Source of the DNA: Sphagnum magellanicum
Taxonomy: Eukaryota; Streptophyta; Sphagnopsida; Sphagnales; Sphagnaceae
Assembly (NCBI GenBank): GCA_021904315.1
Contig: CM038913.1
Span: forward strand, 5,579,958 to 5,643,957
Reading direction: 5' to 3'
DNA length: 64,000 bases
Position numbers and translations under genes: made by a program. Under the pieces are notes generated by a model, which saw nothing but the letters and a program-made list of their open reading frames with translations, was not told the DNA's origin and did not search any database. This document shows positions 48,615 through 60,100 of the stretch, piece by piece (the first letter of the stretch is position 1; every line of letters starts with the position of its first letter).

Positions 48615-48973
48615 CAATGTTGGGCGAGTATCTCATTTTTTTTTTAATACCCTTTGGATTCAATTTTCACAAAATAAATTACTAAAGATTCTAGTTTTCA
48701 TTTTTTTTAAAGAAATTTTATACATCAAATCAGGGTATCAATACTTTTATTTAAAAGAATTTAAACCAGTTTTCACAAATTTGAGAATAATCGATCATCA
48801 TTTGGTGGTTTTCGCCAACCGATTATTATTATTATTATTATTTTAATAAAAAAAAAGAACTGGAGATCAGGGTTTCAGTCAGTGTATGACTAATGGTGAT
48901 ACCCTGAAGGCTTTCAGATATGGATACCTGAGTGATACCCGATGATATTTGTTTGATACCCGCTCAACACCTG
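48615..48973. mobile_element. Short non-autonomous hAT derivative (MITE-like, about 360 bp)
   Basis: The left end CAATGTTGGGCGAGTATC and the following GGATTCAATTTTCACAAAAT segment match the left end of the 9.25-12.49 kb element. The right end carries the same TCAGTCAGTG, GATACCCTGA and GGATACC series in the same order, ending CCGCTCAACACCTG. The inside lacks transposase and contains an ATT microsatellite. Flanks ATCACGAC (48607-48614) and GTCAGGAC (48974-48981) agree at 6 of 8 bases, compatible with an old 8-bp target duplication. It is a deletion derivative lying about 100 bp upstream of the likely RGP transcription start. Confidence 0.82.
48825..48843. repeat. ATT microsatellite inside the short hAT derivative
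   Basis: Six or more ATT units within the element. Confidence 0.85.
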
Positions 48974-49013
48974 GTCAGGACTCAGGAGTATGAATTGAGG
49001 ACATCGAGCTGAA

Positions 49014-49057
49014 CCTCATTTGGGATGTGGATGGACACCTCATTTGGGACGTGGACG
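49014..49057 (+). repeat. Short direct duplication at the RGP 5' end
   Basis: CTCATTTGGGA(T/C)GTGGA(T/C)GG occurs twice about 24 bp apart, just downstream of the transposon end. It lies in the presumed promoter or first exon of the RGP gene. Confidence 0.75.
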
Positions 49058-49448
49058 GGTACAGTGGAACTGGAAGACGTGCCGCACTAGCGCTTGCGAG
49101 GTTCACGATCTCTCTCTCTCTCTCGCAGTTTTCCACGACGGTTTGCATTTTCTCTTCTGTTTCCTTGCTGCTGGATCGGCCTTACAGGTACTGCCTGCAC
49201 TCTTACACAATGTTCAAGTATCCTAGAAAAACTTGGGCATTTTTTGTTTTCTGTTGAACAAACGGTTTCTAAGCTTCTCTGTTTTTTATGGGAGGATAGA
49301 GGGACCGGGTTTTCCACTGCTAAAGAGAATTACAGGTCTCGAGTCTTCGGGAACTCTCAATTTGTGAGTTAGTTTTGTTTCTTCTCTCTGAAGGTTTCGG
49401 AGTCATCCCTTTTTTTTTTAGGGTTCTTTGTTCTTTCCTGAGATAGAT

Positions 49449-49830
49449 CTTGAGTTTATGCACTTCTCGGTCCGATTATTTGATGTATATGTCTGTTGGG
49501 TGTGATGCAATGCGCTTGCTTGGTGTGTTGGAAGACAATGGCAAATTGGGTTGGTCTTCTTATCTACTGTGAAAGTTAGGGTTTTAGGGTTTGTGGGTGA
49601 TAAGTCTGAACAGGATTTTTGTTGTTGTTTGTTTTTAAAAAAATTCTTGAGTTTATGCTCTTCTGAAGCCGGTCATTTAATCTGTATGTTTGTTGGGTCC
49701 GATGTAATGCACTTGCTTTGTGGGTTGGAAGACAATGGCAGATTGGGTTGATCTGTTGTGTGTGTTAGGGTTTTAGGTTTGTGAGTGATAAGACTGAACA
49801 GTACTTTTTTTTTTGTTGTTGTTTGTTCAG
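49449..49830 (+). repeat. 197-bp tandem duplication within the RGP 5'-UTR intron
   Basis: Copies start at 49449 and 49646 with CTTGAGTTTATGC. Each contains TTGGAAGACAATGGCA, a TTAGGGTTTTAGG block, GTGATAAG-CTGAACAG and a GTTGTTGTTTG tract. Only the second copy ends in a usable acceptor (GTTTGTTCAG, ending at 49830); the first reads GTTTGTTTTTAAA at that point. The donor is probably the TACAG|GTACTG at about 49189, but this is uncertain. Confidence 0.85.
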
Positions 49831-49838
49831 GTCTCAAG

Positions 49839-52177
49839 ATGGCAACACCGGTGCCATTGCTGAAGGATGAGTTGGACATTGTTATCCCAACAATCCGGAA
49901 CCTGGATTTTCTGGAGCAATGGTGGCCGTATTTGAGCCCTTATCATCTCATCATCGTACAGGATGGTGACCCCACCAAGGTGATCAAGGTTCCTGAGGGT
50001 TATGACTATGAGCTCTACAACCGGAATGACATCAATAGAATTCTTGGCCCCAAAGCTTCATGCATCTCCTTCAAGGACAGTGCCTGCAGATGCTTTGGTT
50101 TCATGATGTCCAAGAAGAAATATATCTTCACCATTGATGATGACTGCTGGGTAAGAACATCTAGTGCTGCTGTGCTTCAGGATGCTTGCTTCTGTGACCT
50201 AAATGTATTTTTGTTCACAGCAGTAAACTAACTGTATTCAAGAGTGAGTCTCCAGCATCTCATCTTTTGAAGAATTGTTTTGTTACAAAAACCTTGTGAT
50301 TGTCAACTTGTGTTCTTCAATGGGCTAGAATCTTTGTGAACTTGGGGCTGGCTTTGCAGTATTCACAAACTGGAATTTAACATGTGGGGAATGTGCCACA
50401 GGTAGCAAAGGATCCACAGGGTAAGGACATCAACGCAATGGAGCAGCATATCACAAACCTGTTGACCCCGTCAACACCACTTTTCTTCAATACCTTGTAT
50501 GATCCATACCGCAAGGGTGCCGATTTTGTGCGTGGGTATCCATTCAGCATGCGTGAAGGTGTACCCACTGCCATCTCACATGGGCTCTGGCTCAATGTGC
50601 CTGATTATGATGCTCCCACCCAGCTTGTAAAACCTGCTGAACGCAATACTAGGTGAGAGAATTTCATGAATCATTGTGAGATCTTAATGTGTAGGCCCCC
50701 CCCTAGCTTGTAGAACAGAAGACAGTGGTGTTGATTTTGTTGAATGTTCTGTGCTTGCATCTTCTATACCCACTGTTGGGAGATGATGAAGTCAGTGGAG
50801 ACTAATGGCAGCTAGTCATTCATGGAGGTCGTGGTCTGAAATTTGTGATACTTTGAGAGCTGACACAACAATTTTGTAGTCCCCTGACATGTTTGGGTGG
50901 TGGAGTTTCTCTCTGCAATTAAGTTGATATTCCTCATGTTGTATTCTTGACAATTGTAGTGGATTCACCATTATCCTTGTTGATAGGTTTGTGGATATGG
51001 TGATGACCATCCCGAAGGGCACATTGTTCCCTATGTGCGGGATGAATCTGGCATTTGATAGGACTCTTATTGGGCCAGCCATGTATTTTGGTCTCATGGG
51101 CGATGGTCAGCCAATTGGACGTTACGATGACATGTGGGCTGGCTGGTGTTGCAAGGTATATGATGATGCCCTTTTTCTTCTCATTTATGGAACTATGGAA
51201 TTCTTATCATGTTTTGCTGAATGTTATGCAGTGACTTGTACATTTTGAAAGTATGTATCCTTAGTTTTGCCAGTGGGCTGTCTTTGATGGATTGAGCCAT
51301 ATGAGGAAAAGATTACTTCAATTCTTGTGTCACAACTTCTCAAATTTTGATGGAGGTTATACTGTCAGGTGGTTACCTTCAGAAGTCATTCATAATGTGT
51401 TTGAATCATGTATTTGACAATTATTACATATCAAGTCTGTAAAGAATTTGTCAATGTTTTTTATGGGTTGATTGGGTGTGTCAAACGGGGCAGGTAATCT
51501 GTGACCATTTAGGTTATGGTGTGAAGACAGGGCTGCCATACATTCATCACAGCAAGGCCAGCAACCCTTTTGTGAACTTGAAGAAAGAGTACAAAGGCAT
51601 TTTCTGGCAGGAGGAGATTATCCCTTTCTTCCAGCAGGTCCAGCTTTCAAGGGAGTCTGTGACAGTGGAGCAATGCTACATTGAGCTTTCGAAATTGGTC
51701 AGGCTCAAACTTCCTTCTACCAGTTCTTAGCTTGAAAATCATTTGTGCTATTTGGGGTTTTGGTCCCAGCATATCACTAAAAGCTCTGACCCAAAGAAAG
51801 TGTTATTCAGCCAGTTGCACATTTCCTGCCTTGACATGCTTCAAATGTTCCACACTGAAGTTTGCAATGAAAAATGCCCATGAAACTAAAGCAGCAAGGT
51901 ACACAGTACACACCAGTAATAAAGACATGAAAATGCTATTTTGAAGAGACTAGAGACTAAATAAAGAGAGAAGCTACTGAGGCACTGTGTATCTTCCTTT
52001 CTTGAGTAGAAATGAATGACAATTGTGGGATATGTGGGTGGTGTTGCTGCTCTGTTGTGAAAACAGGTGAGGGAAGGATTGAATGGTGTGGACCCCTACT
52101 TCACAAAGTTGGCGGATGCTATGGTTACCTGGATTGAAGCATGGACTGAAATCAACAACTCCAAACAGCCAAATTGA
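49839..52177 (+). CDS. RGP: Reversibly glycosylated polypeptide / UDP-arabinopyranose mutase, 5 coding exons
   Basis: RGP/UAM interconverts UDP-arabinopyranose and UDP-arabinofuranose at the cytosolic face of the Golgi, supplying Araf for wall polymers and glycoproteins. Coding exons are 49839-50150, 50402-50652, 50987-51155, 51494-51697 and 52067-52177; phases agree and the product is 348 aa. The protein opens [20 protein letters not shown]. The DDD metal/nucleotide-sugar motif is at residues 100-102. The arginine of NTLYDPYR (R141) corresponds to the known reversible glycosylation site. [18 protein letters not shown] and [16 protein letters not shown] follow, and the end is [10 protein letters not shown]. 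After DDDC there is Trp where I expect Phe or Tyr; it comes from TGG directly at the donor. The ATG lies 9 bases after a 5'-UTR intron acceptor. The gene converges with MSRB. Confidence 0.97.
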
Positions 52178-53927
52178 CACTACCTGTGAAATCCAAGTAG
52201 AGGGTTGAATTTTTGTAGAGTTTGTTGCAATGGGATTGCGAGAACTGGACTAGTAATAGCTCTGTAGTTAGCTGCAGCATTACTTCATGAATGACATGAG
52301 GGCATTAAACATCTAAAAGGGCTGTGGAAGTAGTGTCCAGTATTTATTATTTTCGGGCTTTTTCCATCTTTAGTTCCAAAGGGTAGTACTGGATTCTTCA
52401 TTCTGCTGGCAGTGGAGGCACACACTAGTGTCAGAGACGGCAGTAGTAGAGGCACACTAATTACACTAATTCATTTTGTACTGTTGCTATATTTACAAGG
52501 AATTTTTCTCAGATCTTTTAATGCCTGCTTTTTTCAATTGCTGAACCTTGGAAATTGCTAAGGAAAAATGAGAACTAGCCTGTTAATGAACAATGAAGGT
52601 GTCATGCACAAAAAGGCTAATAATCATAAGATCGCTGGTTGAGTCTCTCCAGGGGTTGTTCTCGTTGTACTATGGGTTCTCCTTACCTGCATATTTATTT
52701 CAACAGCAGAACCAGTGAGATGTGTCCTTTCTCATATGGACTAAAGATACAATGAAAACATACAAGAAGACTTGAAGGTTTGCTGAGATTTTAAATATGT
52801 AAATAGGGAATACCTCGTGCTGTTCAGGTTTACTTGTGAGCCATCTTTCTCGCAACTCTTTGTTTGGGTTTTGCAGGAACCTCATGACCTAAGATTTGCA
52901 CCATCCAGTATATGTTGGAATATTTGCATTTCTAATACTACTGAAAGAACTATGTCAAATTGGCAAATAAAACTACACAAACAAAACAACACTCAATTAC
53001 TACTGTAAGAAATTATAGGGATTGCGAGCAAAAGACTTTTGAGGATGTTGCAAAACAATGTGCCAAACAAAATTGATATGTAAATAATGGTGCAACATAT
53101 TCTGTAATTTGAATGCAAAATGAATTTCATAAAAATGAAACAGCCTAGAGAGTACATGTAGGTCTCCAATTTTCACCCACAAATTGGTATCCATTTCAAG
53201 CCAAAATTGCATCCCAAATCCTCTACATGGATGCTAAGCCTGTCCCCTCTGGACAGAACCAACAAAACTGGAGTTGCAATCATCTTTGTTGCAATGAAAG
53301 TTGTTAAAAGTGTTAACCCTCAGCAGTAGCAAAGGAAGGACACAACCTTTTGATATCCTGCCATGTCCCCTCAATGGGTTGCCAACATAGCAATCCATGA
53401 TTACTGATAGAATACTAAGGCACATTGAAGCCAGATTTTCTAGGCTTTCCAGTGAACATCTCTCTCCCTGGACCCTCCCTGAGCCCAGGTGATTGCATTA
53501 GCTGTGTCAGGAGATGGAACATCGTGCTTGAAGAATCAGGAAGACCAGTGCCCCATCTCTTGGTCACTCATGTTCTTATTGGCCTTCTCAGCCAGATTTC
53601 GTAGTTTCTGGTCCTGAGGCAACAGAAACATCTCAATAAAGCAGTGTTTCAAAAAGCTCAAAGTGACTACAAGGTCCAAATTATAGTGTGAGAAAACTTC
53701 ATGCATATAATAGCATCCAAATACCCACATCATACCATACTTCATTTGGTTAGGCAGAGAGTCAGTAGCACAGCTGCTGGATATAGAAGCAGCATATGTA
53801 CATGATTGACATTGTAACAACCATAATTACTCTGAAGCAGTAGCACTCATAAGTCGAGCTCACAGCTTAATTGATAATAGCAAAGCATACCCAGGGAGTC
53901 TTGACCGTCTCCAGCTTGTCTCTGTGT
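52178..53927. other. Region between the convergent RGP and MSRB genes
   Basis: This holds the 3' UTRs of both genes. A minus-strand stretch near 53536-53620 starts after an acceptor-like CCTCAG and is open for about 25 codons (NLAEKANKNMSDQEMGHWSS, then stop). It could be an alternative or non-coding last exon of MSRB, but the frames do not join the main transcript. No other gene was found. Confidence 0.5.
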
Positions 53928-56475
53928 TCAATTTTTCTTCCCAGGCTTGAAGGCTAGAGATGCACTGCACACAAGTAGGAAGGCCAAGTAAGAGCTCCAA
54001 ATTCATGTGTTAGGTCAACACTTATTCTTAGGTACCATGATAAAGTTATGTACCTATTGATACAATAGCGTTGGCCAGTAGGCTGGGGGCCATCGTTGAA
54101 GACATGGCCCAAGTGGGCATCACACACAGCACAAATCACCTCATTGCGGGGCATAAAAGGTATTGACCAATCCTTAGCTGACTTTACATTGCTGTCAATT
54201 GGATCATAGAAGGATGGCCATCCAGTGCGGCTGTCAAATTTTGTGTTTGAGCTGCATAGCAGAACAAAACTCTGTTTCAAAGCTTGCAACTTTCAGCTAT
54301 TTTCTTACATTCAGAACATTAATCACCTACGACAACAGCAAATTGACAAAGAACTGGAAAAAAGAATAAGTAAATGAGGGACCTGAAGGGAGGAAAACAA
54401 TGGAAGGGAGAAAAGAATGGAAGGAAAACACCAAAGTTCAAATACTGATCCATACAACACAACAACTTAGACCATAGTGATTGGGACCAGAAAGTGTTGG
54501 TGTGTAGGATATGAAATGTAGACATAATCGAATGATGGGAGACTGGACAGCTCAAGTAAAGGAAGAGGATCCCAGAATATGAAGATGGCAAAAGAGATGG
54601 CTAGAGATGATGAAATTTTGGACCTGAACAACGGCGTGTTACAACATACGCACATGTACGTCCCTGCAGTTTTAGTGTTCCAATACTCTCTGACATATGG
54701 CAAGCAAAGCCACAATGGAGTCAATACAAAATATCCCAGTAACAAATTAAAAATGGGATCCTCTCACACAAGCAACAGATGTAAGTCATTAAAACTCTCA
54801 TGCTTGTAACTGTCCAGAATGAGAGATTGACTTTGAAAATGGAGGGAAAGCAAATAGTTTGTGCACACTTGAATGCAGATCCAATAGCCAGGAAAACCAC
54901 TGTTTCCCTGTTAAGAGGATGAGTAAAGTACCCAGTGAAAGCTCTCTCAGTGCCTTTCTGGCGAGCAATAGAGAACTGCTCTTTTGTAAGGCGCTTTTTC
55001 CACTCAGATTCAGTTATTGATCTGTAATCCAATTGCTGAGAAGTCCCTGTCAAATTCCACCCCACATTCACCCCCCAAAGAAATGTGTATGAAATCTGCT
55101 GGATAGAAAATTTGGATACAAACCTTCAGAAAATGTTGAAGAGCTTGAAGGATGCAGGTAGAAATGAATGCAGTACCTTGAGAGTGTTCATGGTCTGCTG
55201 AAGCTCTTGTTGAACCTGACGGGCCAGAGAATTTAGCTCCCATCTCTCTTTGTGTACAACTTCCACCTATACTCTGCAAGTGAACTCCCCAGAACAAAGC
55301 TCGCCACTGCCTACAGTGGTAAACTTATACACAGCGCATGCATCAAAATAGTATTAATTAAGATCCCTTCATCTACTAATTGGCAGTTGTTATGGAGAAC
55401 AAGCTTGTAGCTATGATTGCAGACATCTGAAATCCTGCATGTGTCTTCTTGAATGAACCAAATCCTCACTTCTTTCACAGCCAGAGCTACAAGGTTGATT
55501 TGGGAATAACAGAGTTAAGCAGATCTCAAACACACCAAGACAATTTCCCACATTTGCTAAGCTTAGATCATTTATCCACCAACTTCCTTCTTCAGTCATG
55601 TCCTTTAGCTTTCACTGGTACCAAAGCATCATCACTGCTGGCTCCCGCCAGGAAGCTGGCTGTATGCTAACATGCTCATAGATAGTAAAATATACAAATC
55701 AAGAGAAAAGAAGAAGGATAACATTGTGAGGAGGCTAATTTCTCTTCACCCTAAAGATTTTCTGTCAGAAATTACAGCTGCTTGAGCATTGGTTTTTTCC
55801 AAAATTCTCTCAAGATCTCAAAGCACCTGAGGTTGATCGGTCACCACACTGCATTGCAAATGGGCTGACTATCGTGGATAAGATGTAGCATGCATGTTGG
55901 TGGATCCATCAACATGGACGCTATCCTGATCAATGTATTGAGAATGACATGAATAAGATGCATGTTGTTGGATAAAATGTAGCAAGATGTAGCATGCATG
56001 TTCCGGAGGCAATGAAAGCCCTAATGAAGTAGCGTACTGCTGAAAACCCCGGCGCAAACCTCGGCACAACTCATATCAGAAGGCTTCTTATCACCTCCCG
56101 AGAGATGTTGCTGCCCGTCACTAAGACTTCGTACACCCAACTTACAAATGCGCTTTGGTTCCATTCCAGATTTAGCCTCCAAATGCAAAGAAATTCGTGC
56201 AGGAAGAAAGGCAACAAACAAAGACGACGACTCCCTCTAACCGTTACTACCCGTGATTCTGAACACAAAGGAAGGGGCTCCAGGCCCTTGAGAATGGTTA
56301 TAGATAAAAGAGCAAACTCACCTCTGATGGTCCCCTTTGTTTGTGCACGACGCAGTCTGAAGCTCCTGGTGTTATTACGGAAAAAGGAACGATGCAAACA
56401 ATCTGCAAACATATGCTCTGTTGGCAACACCAAAACCGCAGACGAGAAATGGTTCTCAAAGCTTCCAGAAAGCAT
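53928..56475 (-). CDS. MSRB: Plastid-type methionine sulfoxide reductase B (MSRB1-like), 7 exons
   Basis: The enzyme reduces the R-form of methionine sulfoxide in proteins. Minus-strand exons are 56475-56322, 55659-55622, 55273-55177, 55046-54932, 54689-54624, 54251-54054 and 53964-53928; phases agree, giving 234 aa. The first about 95 residues are Ser/Arg-rich and poor in acidic residues at the start, as in a plastid transit peptide. The catalytic domain starts at [16 protein letters not shown] and includes [20 protein letters not shown]. Zinc cysteines are C148/C151 and C197/C200, and the catalytic Cys is C220 in RYCINS. Thr166 replaces the resolving Cys of two-Cys MSRBs, as in Arabidopsis MSRB1. 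SRTGWPS has Arg where SGTGWPS is usual. The ATG at 56475 has an in-frame TGA directly upstream. Exon 2 is short and was chosen by phase, so it is the least certain. Confidence 0.92.
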
Positions 56476-56670
56476 TCAGGAACAACACAGGAAGAAAATG
56501 TCACAGAACAAGAACAAGAACAAGAAGCTTGGATCAAAAAAATGAAAAAAAGAAAACACACGACAGGAGGACAAAACAAGACAGATCTAGAAAGAAAACA
56601 AAAGATCGAGTACGATTGAGAAGCGGTACGCAAAATTGGAACAAAATGCAGACACGATTTGACACACAAA
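56200..56670 (-). other. Leader/exon-1/intron-1 module shared with the RRM gene
   Basis: Read on the minus strand, TCTGCATTTTG-TCCAATTTTGC (about 56625-56655) matches the RRM leader at 41535-41560 and 41680-41700. CGTCGTGCACAAAC (exon-1 end), CAGAGGTGAGTTT (donor) and the intron blocks GGGCCTGGAGCC and GGGTAGTAACGGTTAGAGG match 41727-41823 in the same order. The roughly 240 bp between, which includes the start codon and most of exon 1, is absent from the RRM gene. Confidence 0.85.
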
Positions 56671-56787
56671 TCGAGAGACAATTTGTGACACAAATTCGAC
56701 GAGATAATTGACGACCACAATTCCGAGCGCGTAGATCCAGAGCAAAAGACTTGCAGCGATCTGAAGACGAGATCACACACACACACA

Positions 56788-56818
<31 letters not shown>

Positions 56819-56880
56819 GCTCTGCACCGGTGACGTGGCAGTGACCGGCACTACCGGTGACCATGCACATGCTCCTCTTC
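56476..56880 (-). promoter_or_regulatory. MSRB leader and proximal promoter
   Basis: Upstream of the MSRB ATG are a pyrimidine-rich leader and a CA/CT microsatellite (56774-56812). ACCGGTGAC occurs at 56826-56834 and 56853-56861, with GACGTGGC, an ACGT/ABRE-like core, at 56832-56839. A stress-responsive role would suit a methionine sulfoxide reductase but is only an inference from the motif. Confidence 0.45.
56774..56812. repeat. Compound CA/CT microsatellite
   Basis: A CA run (56774-56787) is followed directly by a CT run to about 56812, in the MSRB upstream region. Confidence 0.9.
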
Positions 56881-57133
56881 ACATCCCCTTCTTGGCACTC
56901 TCTAAATTCTAGACAGAAATTTGCTAGTGAATTTTTATTTTTTTAATTTATAATTTATAATTTGGAGGGTAAGTTATAAGCAGGTTTTTTTTTTTTTTTT
57001 TGTTGGGGCAGCAAGATTTTTTCATTGAAAACAGTTTCCACTCTTTATTATTGGCCTTGCCTGGATATTTATTGTGTTTAGATTCATTATAGAGTATATT
57101 AGCTTAAGGGATTTTTTTAATAGGCCCCTAGGT

Positions 57134-57158
57134 AATAATAATAATAATAATAATAATA
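57134..57158. repeat. AAT microsatellite
   Basis: About eight consecutive AAT units. Confidence 0.9.
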
Positions 57159-60100
57159 GGTCTATTTTTATTTGAGGATTTTTGAAACATGATATTTTGG
57201 CTTGTGTTTAAAACTTGAGATTAGTTATTATAGAGTTATAATATATCTTGAAGGATTTTGGTTTTCTTTTAGAGGTTTTTTTTTTTTTGGAAGATTATAT
57301 TATTTGTATGGTGAAATATTTGAGTTTCCATTTATTTTCTTTTGCAGTAATATTTGAATTATGGAATTATGGAAAAGAATAGCAAAGAATAATTATGGAA
57401 ACACCGTAATATTCTTCCATAATTTCTTCTTTTTAATGTAAATGGCAAGGTCACAGTGTGACACACCCTTTATTTATAATTTGTAAACTCCTCTTTAATT
57501 TAGGAAATGTTTTTACATTTTATTGAAATTATTAAATTGTTTGATTTTCATTTGGAAGGAGGAGGACAGAATGTTTCAAGTCATGAATAGCAAACCAATA
57601 TAGTGACACCAAACCAAACAAAACACAACCAAAAAATCAATTGCAAATGCATGTTATTTATTAATTGTCGAATTGCAAGTTTTAGAACAAAAAATCAACA
57701 TTAACATCTCCAAAGGTTTAAGAAAAATAAAAATTCAAGGTGCTCCAAGACCCAAAATAGTTTCAAGGAACAAAAGCTTGTAAAAGTATGTTTGAAATTG
57801 CAAGTTAAACTTGCTTCAAGCAACGAATGAAAAAACATCTCATCAATTGCAATCCAAATCAAATGGCATTCATCGTTTAGCAAGACCTTGGATATTTTGC
57901 AATAGATTGGCACACTAGCTACATATATTGGATTCGAAATACAAAAAATGATACAACAATTTGTCAAGTTCATTAAACTATTGTTCACCAACATTGGTGA
58001 AGATCAATGGTCTTCTATCATGCTATAACATCAATTCCTACAACACATTTAACCCCCTCGAAGAGTTCCAAAAAACCAATGTTGTGATCATCCCACCGAT
58101 TGGAAAATCATAGAACTTGAAGTTCCAACATTCTACGTTGAGATAATTATCAAGCTTTTCTTTTCACAACATGAAGTTGAACTTGAATGCCCTCAAGGAC
58201 AATGTTCTCCTTCTCACATGGATGTTCAATGATCATCTTCAAAGCACGTGTTGCATCAATAGCCTAAAATAAACAAAATAACATGAACATAACAAAGATA
58301 GAATAAAAAATAGATAATACCAAAAAAAACACAAAATCATAATCATAATGACATGAAAAACAATGTACAAATGAGACCATTAACCAATTTGGAGAGAATA
58401 ACCAAAGTAACAAAAAAACCCAAAAATCTAAATTTATTCGAATGAAAATTTAAAAAAATTAAAATGACAAGTGCAAAACAAGATCATTACCTGATTGAGA
58501 GAACCCAAACTAGAGCTCAAAGTAAAATGATTAGAAAATTACCTTTGTTTGTTTTTTTTTAAATTGTTCTTCAACTAAAGCCTTTTCATATGTGGCAAGG
58601 TGACTTCTTTTTTGAATTCTTCAAAAATGATTATTTGCATTGTACAATTATGAACTTTATTATCAAATTGATCATACCTATAGAAACAAAGAAAAAATAA
58701 CAAAATTAAAAGAAACACAAAGAAACAAAATAAATTCAACAAAAAGAAAAGCTTACTTGAATAAGATTTTTATCTTAATGACCATATATTTTCATGTTAT
58801 ATTTCACATTCATTAGGTGTTATGATTGACATCCTTAACATCATGGCTAGCATCATCACTAGCATCATGGCCAACATTGTGTCCAACATCATCATGGATG
58901 AAAATCATTTGTGAACATCTTTTATCCATTGTACATCCATAATGTAGTTAAAATGGTATCCAAGAAGGTTCCTTGAGATTTTTTAGGATATTTGTAAATA
59001 TTTTGAGATGTTTTCCTTGGATTAAAGCTCATAACATTTATAGATAGAAGTAGTCTTGTCACATTATTTTTAATTTATTCGACACCAATTTAAGCTACAA
59101 TCTTGCACCATAATATTGTTCTTTTCATGTTTTCATAAACTTCATCATAGTAAAATCATGATGAATTTACATATTGCGCATTTTTTGTTCTTGTTTTCAA
59201 TTTTCATGTTTGTTTTTGGACTTTAAAATTAGGTTTATTTTTATCATGGTCTATTTGTGTCCCTTGGAATTCCTTTTGTTTTAGTTGTTTTCATGCTCAT
59301 GACATTAAAACATTTATCATTCAAGTGATGTTATACCTTTATTAACTTAGTCTTTTTTCTTCTCAACAAATTGCAACATCTTTAATAGAATGCTTAGAAA
59401 TAAGGTGAAAGAATGTTTTTTTTTTCAAATAGGCATTTTTGTATACCACAACTCATCATGCTTCATAAAAAAGGAGAATGCAAGGACATGCATTTGTCCA
59501 TTTAAGGTGATGTAACATTAAAGTTTTAAATGTATGGGCATTAAAAGAAATCTTGTCATATGCAATTAGTCATTTTGTAATTGTGTGCAATTAGTTGTCA
59601 TTTACAACTAAGTTCATCACATTTGTAATTACAAAATTGGCACTATCTAGCTTTTGTTTTAAATGGTTATGGATGCAACTAACATGTAACTAATGGTGTA
59701 CAACATGGACACATGTCATAAAAACAATGGTCTAAACTAATACATATTTAAATTAATATACCCAATATATATATACCTAGGCTAATATATTGTTTATGCT
59801 ACCTAAACCTAGACTAGTGTACCTAACCTAGGTTAGTATAGCAAAGGTGGTAAAGGTTAAACCCAAACTAAAATAAAATTTTAATATTATCCATTTGGAG
59901 TGAATTAATAATTTTAACTACTAACCTAGGTTGGTAATTAAAATAAATGACACTTGGAATGAACTATTAATTAATTAATTAATCATTAGTTATTAGTTCA
60001 TTCCAAATGCCATTTATTGTTCAATATTTCTAATGTTATAGTGCATTACTTACATACTTTACAAACTTGAAAAACAAAACAAAAAATATGGGGTTATCTT

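Noticed and set aside
53536..53620. Possible extra last exon of MSRB
   Set aside because: The main MSRB frame ends at 53928 with the expected C-terminus; this segment could only be joined out of frame.
56105..56545. 146-codon plus-strand ORF, Lys/Arg-rich
   Set aside because: It is antisense to MSRB exon 1 and its pyrimidine-rich leader, which explains the Lys/Asn runs.
56298..56882. 194-codon minus-strand ORF
   Set aside because: It is in the wrong frame relative to MSRB exon 1 and runs through the CT microsatellite, which yields repeated Arg-Glu residues. It is a composition artefact.
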